Assembly (NCBI RefSeq): GCF_029937575.1
Contig: NZ_JAPYPS010000027.1
Location: 1-49,075 of the forward strand
Direction of reading: 5' to 3'
DNA length: 49,075 bases
Source: Nocardioides sp.
GTDB taxonomy: Bacteria; Actinomycetota; Actinomycetes; Propionibacteriales; Nocardioidaceae
Numbering within the stretch: position 1 is the first letter of the stretch; every line of letters begins with the position of its first letter. Below the pieces are notes generated by a model. The model ran no database searches and was not told the origin of the DNA. It saw only the letters and a list, made by a program, of their open reading frames with translations. Both the position numbers and the translations under genes were made by a program. Shown here one piece after another: positions 8,707 through 17,390 of this stretch.

Positions 8707-10353
8707 CTACTGCAGCGCCGCGCGCAGGGCTGTCTGCACGGCCGAGTACGCCGCCAGCTCAGCCGTGACCGGGTCGACGACGAGCTCGGTCGCCACCGTG
8801 TGCACCTCGTCGCGCAGACGCCGGTCGGCCGCGGCGGCCCGGGCCCGCGCCGTACCGCCGACGAGACCGCGACACACGATCGCCAGCAGGATGCCGAGCA
8901 CCACTCCCCCGACGAGCAGGAGCAGCGGGAGCGGCATCCCCGCGAGCTGGTACTCCTCGTCCGAGAGCGACCCGCCGACCGCGAGCAGACCGGCCCAGAC
9001 CGCACCGCCGAGAGCCGTGATGATCAGCAGCCACTGGAGCACACGCACCAAGCCGGCCCAGACCGGGAGCTTGTCGGCCCCCAAGTCGGTGCGGGCCATG
9101 GCCGAGTCGAGGAGATCGCCGACCTCGGGCAGCCGCGCGACGGACGTACGACGTACGGACTCGACCCAGGGCGCGCCCAGACCGTTGCTGGCGTCGTCGG
9201 CCAGCGCGCGCACCTCGGTGTCGATCCGCGCCCGCTGCACCGGCGTCGTGGCGGGCAGGGAGCTCCTGGGCGAGCCGCGCAGCGCGGCACCCGCCTCCCC
9301 GAGGTCGAGGTTGAGCTTCCTGAGCGGGTCCGGCTTGAAGCGGGACAGCACCGAGACGAGCGGCCAGGTCGTGGCGCGCCCGGCTCGCAGGCGGGTGGAG
9401 CGCTCGACGGCGTCCACGACGACCGGGACCCCCGCGGCGTCGGCGAAGGCGTCCTCGAGCTCGTCGACCCGGGTGGGTGAGAGCCGGCGCACCTTCCCGG
9501 TCCCCGACGCCTCCTGCAGCTGACCGGCTGCGGAGCGCAGATCGGCCTCGATGCGCTGGCGGGTGAGCTTCTTGGCCGAGACCCGTGCGGCGATCTCGCC
9601 CCGCAGTCCGTCGATACCGATGCCCTCCCGAGCGCTGACCGCGAAGATCGGCACCTCCTGCAGCCCGTCGAGGTCCAGGAGGCGACGCACGTCGTCGACC
9701 ATCGACTGACGACGGTCCTCGGCGACGGTGTCGATGTGGTTGAGCACCACGACCATCACGCCGGCGTGCGAGCGCAGCGGCGCCAGGTAGCGGTCGTGGA
9801 TGGCGGCATCGGCGTACTTCTGCGGGTCCAGCACCCACACCAGCAGGTCGGCAAGCTCGACGAGACGGTCGACCTCGAGGTGGTGGGAGACCTCGGTCGA
9901 GTCGTGGTCGGGCAGGTCCATCAGGACGACACCGTCGAGCTCGCGGTCCTCACGTGCCGTGTCGAGCATCGAGTCGCGCATCGTCTGGTGGCGCGGCGGG
10001 ATCCCCAGCCACTGCAGGAGCTCTTCGGCGCCCGCACTCCCCCACACGCAGGCGGTGGCCCAGGAGGTGGTCGGTCGACGCACCCCGGTCGAGGAGAGCT
10101 CGAGCCCCGTCAGTGCGTTGAAGGTCGACGACTTGCCGGAGCCCGTGGCGCCGGCGATGGCGACCACGGTGTGCCGCGCCGAGAGCCTCAGCCGCCCGGC
10201 GGCCCGGTCGGCCACGGACGCGGCCTCGTCGAGCAGGGCGTCGTCGAGCCGTCCGCGCCCCGCGGCAACCGCGGCCTCGAGGCCGTCGATGCGCTCGCCG
10301 AGGTCGGTGCCCCGCGTCACGAGCTTGCGGGCGCCATCGAGCAGTGAGGTCAC
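8707..10353 (-). CDS. Membrane-associated Era/dynamin-like GTPase B
   Basis: A 548-residue P-loop GTPase. Walker A GATGSGKSS is at residues 68-76, the G3-like DLPDHDS and the G4-like NHID follow, so GTP binding is likely. A helical region comes next, then two close membrane helices near the C-terminus (VLQWLLIITALGGAVWAGLL and PLPLLLLVGGVVLGILLAIV) and an alpha-helical tail. This layout (GTPase, helical stalk, membrane hairpin) resembles YfjP-type and bacterial dynamin-like proteins that act on membranes. Its ATG overlaps the stop of GTPase A (ATGA at 10350-10353). The pair resembles the tandem dynamin-like genes of other actinobacteria, but direct orthology is not shown. Confidence 0.85.
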   Translation of the reverse strand: MTSLLDGARKLVTRGTDLGERIDGLEAAVAAGRGRLDDALLDEAASVADRAAGRLRLSARHTVVAIAGATGSGKSSTFNALTGLELSSTGVRRPTTSWATACVWGSAGAEELLQWLGIPPRHQTMRDSMLDTAREDRELDGVVLMDLPDHDSTEVSHHLEVDRLVELADLLVWVLDPQKYADAAIHDRYLAPLRSHAGVMVVVLNHIDTVAEDRRQSMVDDVRRLLDLDGLQEVPIFAVSAREGIGIDGLRGEIAARVSAKKLTRQRIEADLRSAAGQLQEASGTGKVRRLSPTRVDELEDAFADAAGVPVVVDAVERSTRLRAGRATTWPLVSVLSRFKPDPLRKLNLDLGEAGAALRGSPRSSLPATTPVQRARIDTEVRALADDASNGLGAPWVESVRRTSVARLPEVGDLLDSAMARTDLGADKLPVWAGLVRVLQWLLIITALGGAVWAGLLAVGGSLSDEEYQLAGMPLPLLLLVGGVVLGILLAIVCRGLVGGTARARAAAADRRLRDEVHTVATELVVDPVTAELAAYSAVQTALRAALQ

Positions 10354-12149
10354 AGGGGTTCTCCAGGAGATGCCTCGGCGGCCTTGGCCGACGCCTGGTA
10401 GCGCAGGTCGTCGACGCGTCGGGCCGCCTGGCGCAGCTTGTCGGGTGTGTCTGGGTGCACGGTAACCGCATCGACGAGCGACAGGTAGCGGGCCCGCTCG
10501 TCGTGCAGCAGCACGGTGACGCGCTGCTCCAGGGAACGGCGTGCCCGATCGGCGAGCGTGCGCACGGCCTGGTCGCCGAAGACGGCCTCGAGGAGCTTCT
10601 GACCGAGCAGTGCCGAGCCTCCCGCGACGCCGGCCTCCGTGCCCGTGAGGCCCGCGGTGTGCGAGAAGACCACGATCATCAGGGCGACCGAGAGTCCGTT
10701 GACGCCGAAGGCGAGGAAGCGGGCGGTCGTGCGCTTGTCGGCTCCCTCGGTGCGCACCATGTCGAGCACGTCGAGCTGCCAGTCGCGCACCATCCGCTCG
10801 GCGCGGCGACGCAGGTCGCGCGAGGCACGACCCAGGTCACCAGGTGCGTTCGCCAGGACGCCTGCGCCGGCAGCCTGCTGGCGCAGGCGGGCGTGCGTGC
10901 GTTCGGCGGCAGCCTCGGCGTGCTCGAGGAGCAGCGTCTCCAGGCCCGACTCGACCGCGACGGTGACGCGCTCGGCCTGCTGGGGCTTGCCCTTGATCGT
11001 GTTGACGAGCCGGTCGCGCAGTCCTCCCACCCGACTCTCCAGCGAGCGCAGCAGCTCGCCGGTGCCGACGAACTCCTGCCAGCGGGCCAGCACCTCGCCG
11101 CGCATCAGGCTGCCGTCGGCCGTCGCGGCGATGACGGCGGCGATCGCCTCGTCGTACGTCTCGTCGACGTCGGCCTTGAGGCTCAGCGCGATCGCGGTCT
11201 GCTCGACGGCGGCGTCGGCGATCGGGTAGGTACGTCGGGTGATCGTGCGCACGGCACCGTCGAGCGTCTGGCGTACGACGGCACCGCGGGCGTCGCTGTC
11301 CTCGGCCAGGGTGTCCAGCCACTCGCGGATGTCGGCGACGTGGCGCGGCGGGAGCAGGCCCTGGTTGTCGATCTTGCCCTCGGCGACCGTGAAGAGCGGA
11401 GAGTCCTTGAGACCACGGCTGGCCAGCATCCGGGCCAGGTGGGTCGCCACCGTCTGCACGGCGTCGTCCGGCGTGCGGTCGAGCACGATCGCGACGGCCG
11501 TGGAGCGCTCCGCGGCCTGCTTGAGGTACTCCCACGGGACCTGGTCGGCGTAGCGTGCGGCCGAGGTGACGAACAGCCACAGGTCTGCCGCGGCGAGCAG
11601 CTGGGCGGCGAGCACCCGGTTGCGCTCCTCGACGGAGTCGACGTCGGGCGCGTCCAGGATCGCCAGACCTGCAGGCACGGCCTCGGTGGCCACGAGCTGC
11701 AGCGAGTCGGGGTCGTCGGTGACGTGCTGGACCCGGGTCAGGTCGGGCAGCAACCGGTCCTGGCCGAACCAGTGGGCGTCGTCGGGGTGGTGCACCAGCA
11801 CCGGCGAGCGGGTGGTCGGCCTCAGGACGCCGGGCGTGGTGACGCGGTGGCCCACCAGGGAGTTGACCAGGGTCGACTTGCCGGCGCCGGTGGAGCCGCC
11901 GACGACCGCGAGCAGGGGCGCCTCGAGGGTCATCAGCCGCGGGATCACGTAGTCCTCGAGCTGGTCGACCATCTGGGTGCGCGCGATCCGGACATCGTCC
12001 AGCCCGGGGAGGTCGAAGGGCAGCTCGGTGGCATCCAGCGCTGCGTGCAGACGCACGATCGCGGTGATCATCCGGCTGTCCCCGGTCGCGCCGTGGTCAC
12101 CCGCTCCTCGGGAGACGACGTGTCCATGGGGTTTGTCGGGAGCGTTCAC
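10350..12149 (-). CDS. Membrane-associated dynamin-like GTPase A
   Basis: A 599-residue partner of GTPase B. Walker A GGSTGAGKST is at about residues 84-93, and DAPDVDS matches the G3 motif. The G4 motif is poor (DRTPDD), so base specificity may be relaxed. Long helical stretches follow, then a hydrophobic segment (FGVNGLSVALMIVVFSHTAG) and an amphipathic C-terminus. The GTG at 12149 overlaps the PrsW-like stop by 4 bases (GTGA); a later ATG at residue 27 is an alternative start. The three-gene chain PrsW - GTPase A - GTPase B is fully overlapping, so joint translation is expected. Confidence 0.85.
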   Translation of the reverse strand: MNAPDKPHGHVVSRGAGDHGATGDSRMITAIVRLHAALDATELPFDLPGLDDVRIARTQMVDQLEDYVIPRLMTLEAPLLAVVGGSTGAGKSTLVNSLVGHRVTTPGVLRPTTRSPVLVHHPDDAHWFGQDRLLPDLTRVQHVTDDPDSLQLVATEAVPAGLAILDAPDVDSVEERNRVLAAQLLAAADLWLFVTSAARYADQVPWEYLKQAAERSTAVAIVLDRTPDDAVQTVATHLARMLASRGLKDSPLFTVAEGKIDNQGLLPPRHVADIREWLDTLAEDSDARGAVVRQTLDGAVRTITRRTYPIADAAVEQTAIALSLKADVDETYDEAIAAVIAATADGSLMRGEVLARWQEFVGTGELLRSLESRVGGLRDRLVNTIKGKPQQAERVTVAVESGLETLLLEHAEAAAERTHARLRQQAAGAGVLANAPGDLGRASRDLRRRAERMVRDWQLDVLDMVRTEGADKRTTARFLAFGVNGLSVALMIVVFSHTAGLTGTEAGVAGGSALLGQKLLEAVFGDQAVRTLADRARRSLEQRVTVLLHDERARYLSLVDAVTVHPDTPDKLRQAARRVDDLRYQASAKAAEASPGEPL

Positions 12150-13267
12150 AGCGTGGGCACCACCTGTCCGGGGAAGGCGATGTGGGGTCGAACGGCTCGG
12201 ATCCGCTCGACGTGGGCGGCGCCTCGCTCGCGCCAGTCGCCGGGTGGCGTGCCGCGCAGCAGGCGGTGGTGCAGGTAGCCGAGCTCGATGGTGGCCTGCT
12301 GGTAGTCGGCCATCGCCCGGACGCCCTCGGGACCGCCGTACCGAGCGGCGTGGGCGCGCGCCGCACGACGCGCGCGCAGGTCGACGACCCAGCCGATGTC
12401 GGTGGCGGGGATCAGGTTGCGGCGGGCGGCGTCGTCGAGGGCTGCGCGCAGTACGACGGCCTCGGTACGGCGGGCCCAGGCCGCCAGGCAGATCATCCCG
12501 ACGAGCGCCGGCACCATCAGGGCGACGTAGACGCCGGCGAAGCCCTCCGCGCCGAAGACCGTCGAGCCGTTCCACAGGGCATGGGTGAGCACGGCAGCGA
12601 CGTACCCGGCCGCCGGCGCCGCGACGCGCACGCCACGACTGCGGGAGGCCACGGCGACACCGACACCGATGCCGATGAAGGCGGTGAACAACGGGTGCGC
12701 GAAGGGACTCACCAGGCAACGGACGACGAACGTCGAGGTGACCCCCGCGATGCCGCCCGGCCCCATCCCGTCCGTGCCGTTGTAGGCAGCCGCCAGGTAG
12801 AGGATGTTCTCGGTGAAGGCGAAGCCGATGCCGACCATGCCGGCGTAGACGATCCCGTCGAGGATGCCGTCCAGCTCGGCACGGCGCCACCACAGGAGCA
12901 GCAGCAGGAACAGGCCCTTGGCGGCCTCCTCCGTCACCGGCGCGATCACGGCCAGGGAGATCTCGTCGGTGACCGGGACGAAGACGCCGCCCACGCCGCC
13001 CAGGACGAGAGCCGCGGCGGTGGCCACGAAGGCGCCCCACAGCAGCCCGTAGGCCAGCAGTCGCTTGGGCTCGGGCTCGTAGCGGTCGAGCCAGAGGTAG
13101 CAGGCGATCAGCGGTCCCACCGGCAGGGCAGCGAGCAGGGCGGCCACGAGCGTCACGCCCGGGGCTCCGGACAGCGCGAGGACCGCGAGCATCAGCAGCG
13201 CCCCGAGCACGACCGCCACGGTCACCACGACCGTGAAGGTGACACTCTCGGTACGGCGCTCGGGCAT
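12146..13267 (-). CDS. PrsW family intramembrane metalloprotease
   Basis: A 373-residue polytopic membrane protein. The PrsW/CPBP-like motifs are present: EE at 113-114 with Lys117 (TEEAAKG), Glu153 in FAFTEN, His191 in FAHPLF and His229 in THALWNG, all in or next to membrane helices. PrsW cleaves an anti-sigma factor in Bacillus; here the substrate is unknown. A soluble C-terminal part of about 100 residues contains RRAARAHAARYGGPEGVRAMADYQ. TAGGCT at 13275-13280 (minus strand) lies 7 bases before ATG 13267, so the operon mRNA is leaderless. Two GTPase genes overlap downstream. Confidence 0.88.
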   Translation of the reverse strand: MPERRTESVTFTVVVTVAVVLGALLMLAVLALSGAPGVTLVAALLAALPVGPLIACYLWLDRYEPEPKRLLAYGLLWGAFVATAAALVLGGVGGVFVPVTDEISLAVIAPVTEEAAKGLFLLLLLWWRRAELDGILDGIVYAGMVGIGFAFTENILYLAAAYNGTDGMGPGGIAGVTSTFVVRCLVSPFAHPLFTAFIGIGVGVAVASRSRGVRVAAPAAGYVAAVLTHALWNGSTVFGAEGFAGVYVALMVPALVGMICLAAWARRTEAVVLRAALDDAARRNLIPATDIGWVVDLRARRAARAHAARYGGPEGVRAMADYQQATIELGYLHHRLLRGTPPGDWRERGAAHVERIRAVRPHIAFPGQVVPTL

Positions 13268-13339
13268 GGGGGGAAGCCTATCGGCCGCGGCGCACCACGA
13301 CGGACGACCCCGCAGGTCCGCGCGGTTACAGTGGCAGAC
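13268..13339. promoter_or_regulatory. Back-to-back leaderless promoters
   Basis: TAGGCT at 13275-13280 serves the PrsW gene (minus) and TACAGT at 13327-13332 serves the peptidase gene (plus). About 46 bases separate the boxes, so the two -35 regions overlap or abut. Confidence 0.65.
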
Positions 13340-14779
13340 GTGAGTGACGAGACACCTGCCGAAGCGGCCCCCGAGTCCTTGGCCACCGAGTCGCACGACC
13401 CTGCTGTGCCGGAAGCCTACTCCGCCTTCATGCGCACCGGATGGGACGACGAGGAGCGCGACCTGCCCTCCTTCTCCGGCGCCGGTCGGGCAGCCGAGCG
13501 GCGTGCGCGCCTGGCCGAGATGTTCCCCGGCGAGCGTCTCGTGCTGCCGGGTGGCGGCTACAAGGTGCGCAGCTACGACACCGACTATCGCTTCCGGGCC
13601 GACACCGCCCACGCCTACTTCACCGGCAACCAGACCAGTGACGCGGTGCTGGTCGTCGAGGACGGCGAGTCCGTCCTCTACGCCCGCCCGCGCTCCGGTC
13701 GCGAGACCGACGAGTTCTTCCGCGATCGTCAGTACGGCGAGCTGTGGGTCGGCAAGCGACCGTCGCTCGGCGAGCTCTCTGCCACGCTCGGGATCGAGGT
13801 CCGCCACATCGACCGTCTCGAGGATGCCCTGGGCCGCTCCGGCACCAGCGCGCCCGGCAAGACGCGCGTGCACCGAGGCGTCTCGGACTCCGTCGACCGG
13901 CTCCTCGCCGCCGACGGTGGGTTGGACGACGACTTCACGCGCGTGATCTCCGAGATGCGGCTGATCAAGGACGACTGGGAGCTCGGCCAGCTCCAGGAGG
14001 CCTGTGACATCACCACGCTCGGCTTCGAGGACTCCGTCTCCGAGTGGGACCGTGTCCTGGAGTACGGCGAGCGCTGGATCGAGGGCACGTTCTTCCGTCG
14101 CGCCCGAGCCATGGGCAACGACATCGGCTACGACTCGATCGTGGGCGGTGGTTCGCACGCGACCACGCTGCACTGGATCGACAACGACGGGCCCATCACG
14201 CCCGGCACTCTCGTCCTGCTCGACATGGGCGTGGAGGGACGCAACCTCTACACCGCCGACGTCACCCGCACCCTGCCGGTCGACGGGACGTTCACACCCG
14301 CCCAGCGTGATCTCTACGAGCTCGTCCTGGCCGCCCAGGACGCCGGCATCGCCGCCGTACGACCTGGCAACCGGTTCGCCGAGCCGCACGAGGCCGCCAT
14401 GAGCGTGCTCGCCCACGGCTTGGAGGACATGGGACTGCTGCCGGTCCCGGCCCAGGAGGCGCTCGACCCCGACTCCAAGGTCTACGCCCGCTGGACCCTG
14501 CACGGCACCAGCCACATGCTCGGTCTCGACGTCCACGACTGCGGCAAGGCTGCCCCCGAGTCCTACGCCAAGGGGACCCTGGCCGAGGGCATGGTGCTGA
14601 CGGTCGAGCCCGGCCTCTACTTCCAGGCCGACGACCTGCTGGCCCCGGAGGAGCTGCGAGGCACGGGCATCCGGATCGAGGACGACCTCGTGGTCACCGC
14701 CGACGGCTCGCGCAACCTGTCGGCGGCACTGCCTCGGACCGCCGACGCGGTCGAGGCCTGGATGGCCGAGCGACGCTGA
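13340..14779 (+). CDS. pepP: Xaa-Pro aminopeptidase (M24B, aminopeptidase P)
   Basis: A 479-residue cytoplasmic metallopeptidase that removes an N-terminal residue preceding proline. An N-terminal creatinase-like domain (to about 215) precedes the pita-bread catalytic domain. Metal ligands are visible in LLDMGVEGRNLYTADVTRT (two Asp), HGTSHMLGLDVHDCG (His), MVLTVEPGLYF (Glu) and GIRIEDDLVV (Glu). The GTG at 13340 is selected because TACAGT (13327-13332) lies 7 bases upstream; an in-frame GTG at 13331 would fall inside the box. Length agrees with actinobacterial PepP. Confidence 0.93.
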   Translation: MSDETPAEAAPESLATESHDPAVPEAYSAFMRTGWDDEERDLPSFSGAGRAAERRARLAEMFPGERLVLPGGGYKVRSYDTDYRFRADTAHAYFTGNQTSDAVLVVEDGESVLYARPRSGRETDEFFRDRQYGELWVGKRPSLGELSATLGIEVRHIDRLEDALGRSGTSAPGKTRVHRGVSDSVDRLLAADGGLDDDFTRVISEMRLIKDDWELGQLQEACDITTLGFEDSVSEWDRVLEYGERWIEGTFFRRARAMGNDIGYDSIVGGGSHATTLHWIDNDGPITPGTLVLLDMGVEGRNLYTADVTRTLPVDGTFTPAQRDLYELVLAAQDAGIAAVRPGNRFAEPHEAAMSVLAHGLEDMGLLPVPAQEALDPDSKVYARWTLHGTSHMLGLDVHDCGKAAPESYAKGTLAEGMVLTVEPGLYFQADDLLAPEELRGTGIRIEDDLVVTADGSRNLSAALPRTADAVEAWMAERR

Positions 14780-14805
14780 GGATCCGGGAGCCGTAGGCTC
14801 CACGG

Positions 14806-15576
14806 GTGATCCTCTCCCCCGTGCGCCGCACCGCGGCTGCCGCTTCAGTCCTGACCCTCTCCCTCGCGCTCACCGCCTGCGGGAGCGACGACACCGACAC
14901 GCAGACGCCCGAGTCAAGCCCCTCGGCGACCCCGGGGCCCACCGACGAGGCCGGGGAGACGGGCGAGACGGGCGGGGGGCCGGTGCTCTCGGAGGACGAG
15001 CTCACCTCCGCCCTGCTGACCGCCGAGGACCTCCCCGGCGGCTACGTCATCGATCCCGACGACGAGGAGGAGGATTCCACCGCGTTCGAGGGCAGCTGCC
15101 TCGAGGTGATCGGCGACCTGACCGACCGGCCCGAGTTCGAGGCCGACAGCGAGGTCGAGCAGGCGTTCACGCTCGAGGGGGACGCCGGGCAGAGCGGGGT
15201 CAAGAACCAGGTCGAGTCGTATGCCGACAGCCAACAGATCATGGACGCGATCGAGCTCTTCGCCGACGCCCTGACCGACTGCACCAGCGCCACCGGTACC
15301 GACGAGGACGGCTTCGAGTACGACCTCCAGGTGCAGTTCGACCAGACGGTCTCGCTCACCGGCGTCGACCAGCAGGTGCGCGTGGCCGTGCGAGGCACGC
15401 TCAGCACCGAGGGCCTCGAGCTGCCGGTCGACGTCGGCTTCAACGTGGCGCGCATCGGCAACAACCTGATCACCGTGAACACGCTCGACATCGGCGAGGT
15501 GGGCGACGGGATCGTCGCCTCCACCGACGTCGTCGCGCAGGTCTCCGTCGACCGACTGGCCGAGGTCACCGGCTGA
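14806..15576 (+). CDS. Secreted lipoprotein, unknown function
   Basis: A 256-residue predicted lipoprotein. A basic N-terminus and hydrophobic core end in the lipobox LTAC, so Cys at about residue 25 should carry the lipid. A Ser/Thr/Glu-rich linker follows, then a folded acidic domain containing two further cysteines (GSCLEVIG and LTDCTSA) that may form a disulfide. It resembles the general class of actinobacterial surface lipoproteins, with no recognisable enzyme motif. TAGGCT at 14794-14799 is 6 bases before the GTG start, so the transcript is leaderless. Confidence 0.82.
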   Translation: MILSPVRRTAAAASVLTLSLALTACGSDDTDTQTPESSPSATPGPTDEAGETGETGGGPVLSEDELTSALLTAEDLPGGYVIDPDDEEEDSTAFEGSCLEVIGDLTDRPEFEADSEVEQAFTLEGDAGQSGVKNQVESYADSQQIMDAIELFADALTDCTSATGTDEDGFEYDLQVQFDQTVSLTGVDQQVRVAVRGTLSTEGLELPVDVGFNVARIGNNLITVNTLDIGEVGDGIVASTDVVAQVSVDRLAEVTG

Positions 15577-15598
15577 CGCCGCGGAGCCTCGCCCTGAC

Positions 15599-15604
15599 TA
15601 CACT
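15599..15604 (+). promoter_or_regulatory. -10 box of tRNA-Arg
   Basis: TACACT 13 bases before the mature tRNA 5' end, which leaves a short 5' leader for RNase P. Confidence 0.55.
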
Positions 15605-15617
15605 TTGCGCGTCTCCG

Positions 15618-15693
<76 letters not shown>

Positions 15694-15720
15694 CGCCACC
15701 TCAGCCCGACAGCCCGATCG

Positions 15721-16599
15721 TCACCCCAGGTCGAGCGCGCGGATCGTGATCCGCGCCATCGCGGACTCGCCCCGGGAGTTCGGGTGGACGACCACCGGGT
15801 TGGTGCCGAGCGTGGCCGGCTCCACCCAGCGGCGGCCGAGCACCTGGCAGGCGTCGTGGCCGCGCGAGGCCCTGGGCACGTTGACGTAGACGCTGTCGGT
15901 GGCGTCGGCGGCACGCCGTACCGCCTTGTTGAGGACCTTCTGGAGCTTGAACAGGTAGGGCACGTCGCCCCGGGCCACCGGCATCTGCGGGAAGCAACCG
16001 CGCCTGGGAGGCAGGATCCGGGGGTAGCCGAGGATCGCCACGGTGGCCTGGGGCGCCTTGCGGTGCACGGCGCGCAGCGCCTTCTTGATGTCGGGAGCAG
16101 TCGTGCGACGCACCGTCCGGACGAAGTCGTTGCCGTACCTGTCCTGGCACGGGCTGCCCCTGCCGGCGCTGGCGATGCCGAGCACCCCGCACTGCAGGAT
16201 CGAGCTGATGAAGACCCCGCTGTCGTTGCCGCCGATGGTCATCGTCACCAGCTCGGTGGTGCGGCTCAGCGCCTCCAACTGCGGGGCGACACCGGGGTAC
16301 TGCTCGGTGCGGTAGTGGGTGGTGTCGGCTCCACCGCAGGTGACGTCGGTCAGGCGGACGTCGATCCGCTCGGCGATGACGTTCGGGTAGTTGCGCGTGG
16401 AGCGCAGGCACATCGGTGAGGTCACGTCGATCGGCACCACACCGGACCCGGCACTGTAGGAGTCACCCAGGGCGACGTAGCGCAGCGCTGCGCGACGCTC
16501 CTGCTCGACCGGGGCAGCCTGCGACGGCGCGACCGAGGCGGTCGCGATCAGGGTGCTGACGGCGAGGCACAGCGCGATGACGGTACGGCGGGCAGACAT
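15721..16599 (-). CDS. Secreted SGNH/GDSL hydrolase
   Basis: A 292-residue exported esterase or lipase. The signal peptide ends near SQAAP (about residue 30). SGNH blocks are present: GDSYSAG with nucleophile Ser47, GGADTT, GGNDSG, and HPNSRGE with the catalytic His near the C-terminus. Cysteines in MCLRS, VTCGG, LQCGV, SPCQD, GCFPQ and DACQV suggest three disulfides, as in Streptomyces SGNH lipases. TACATT (16606-16611, minus strand) lies 6 bases before ATG 16599. The spacer GGAGGC is too close to the ATG to be a Shine-Dalgarno. The substrate is unknown; lipid ester hydrolysis is the usual role. Confidence 0.9.
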   Translation of the reverse strand: MSARRTVIALCLAVSTLIATASVAPSQAAPVEQERRAALRYVALGDSYSAGSGVVPIDVTSPMCLRSTRNYPNVIAERIDVRLTDVTCGGADTTHYRTEQYPGVAPQLEALSRTTELVTMTIGGNDSGVFISSILQCGVLGIASAGRGSPCQDRYGNDFVRTVRRTTAPDIKKALRAVHRKAPQATVAILGYPRILPPRRGCFPQMPVARGDVPYLFKLQKVLNKAVRRAADATDSVYVNVPRASRGHDACQVLGRRWVEPATLGTNPVVVHPNSRGESAMARITIRALDLG

Positions 16600-16650
16600 G
16601 CCTCCAATGTAACGGACATCACACAGCGCGCCCTCGTCGGACGCGGTCCG

Positions 16651-17325
16651 TCAGCCCCGCGGAGGCGCCGCGAGCACCCGGGCCGTGTCCGGCTCGAACC
16701 CGTGCTGCATCCCCCAGATCACCGCCTGCGAACGACGGGAGATGCCGATCTTGCGATAGGCGCCACGGATGTAGGTCTTGACCGAGTTGATCGACAGGTA
16801 GGTCATCTTGGCGATCTCGTCGTTGGACAGGCCCTGGGTGATCAGCGCGACGACCTCGGCCTCGCGGGCCGAGAGGCCGTGCTCGCGGCCGGGCCAGACA
16901 CCGGCGATCCGCTCCTGCCGCGGAGACGCCCCCGAAGGATCCGGAGCAGGCCGCACGACCTCACCGCCAGCCACGGCCTCGATCGCGTCGATCAGCTCCT
17001 TGGCGGCCAGCTCCTTCGACAGGTAGCCCGAGGCTCCGCGGGCCAGGGTCCGGTCGACCAGCTGCGCGTCGACGTTCCAGCTGAAGACCACGACCCGGGC
17101 CCGACCTCCGTTGACCAGGGTCTCGAGGTCCACTCCGTCACCCTGCACCTGCCCGAAGGTGTCGTACAGGATGATGTCGACGTCGCTGATCACCGGCAGC
17201 TGGCTGTCCAGCTCGACGACCCGGACCCGCTCGGGGAAGGGGGCCAGGAGCGCGGCGACCCCCGCGATCACGATCTCGTAGTCGTTGACGATCGCGACGG
17301 TGAGCGGCTCATGTGGTGCGGACAT
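16651..17325 (-). CDS. LuxR/NarL family response regulator
   Basis: A 224-residue two-domain regulator. The receiver (about 8-120) keeps the phospho-acceptor Asp in ILYDTFG and the Lys in GYLSKE; the usual N-terminal acidic pair reads NDYE. A linker leads to the LuxR helix-turn-helix LSAREAEVVALITQGLSNDEIAKMTYLSINSVKTY. TAGGCT (17333-17338, minus strand) is 7 bases before ATG 17325, which decides the start over a longer frame. There is no adjacent kinase, so it is an orphan regulator. The divergent neighbour is a PIG-L deacetylase; their promoters lie within about 65 bases. Confidence 0.88.
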   Translation of the reverse strand: MSAPHEPLTVAIVNDYEIVIAGVAALLAPFPERVRVVELDSQLPVISDVDIILYDTFGQVQGDGVDLETLVNGGRARVVVFSWNVDAQLVDRTLARGASGYLSKELAAKELIDAIEAVAGGEVVRPAPDPSGASPRQERIAGVWPGREHGLSAREAEVVALITQGLSNDEIAKMTYLSINSVKTYIRGAYRKIGISRRSQAVIWGMQHGFEPDTARVLAAPPRG

Positions 17326-17390
17326 GAGCGGCAGCCTATTCACCCGAGTGGAGGATGGCGGGCACTTCCCCCAGTTCTTACTATTCCGCT
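17326..17390. promoter_or_regulatory. Divergent promoters, response regulator and PIG-L gene
   Basis: TAGGCT at 17333-17338 (minus) and TACTAT at 17379-17384 (plus) are the two -10 boxes; each lies 6 to 7 bases from its start codon. The response regulator could act on both. Confidence 0.65.

Noticed and set aside
10350..13040. Single 896-codon frame joining GTPase A with an upstream part
   Set aside because: The part beyond 12149 is the shifted frame of the PrsW-like gene. The GTGA overlap at 12146-12149 marks the true junction.
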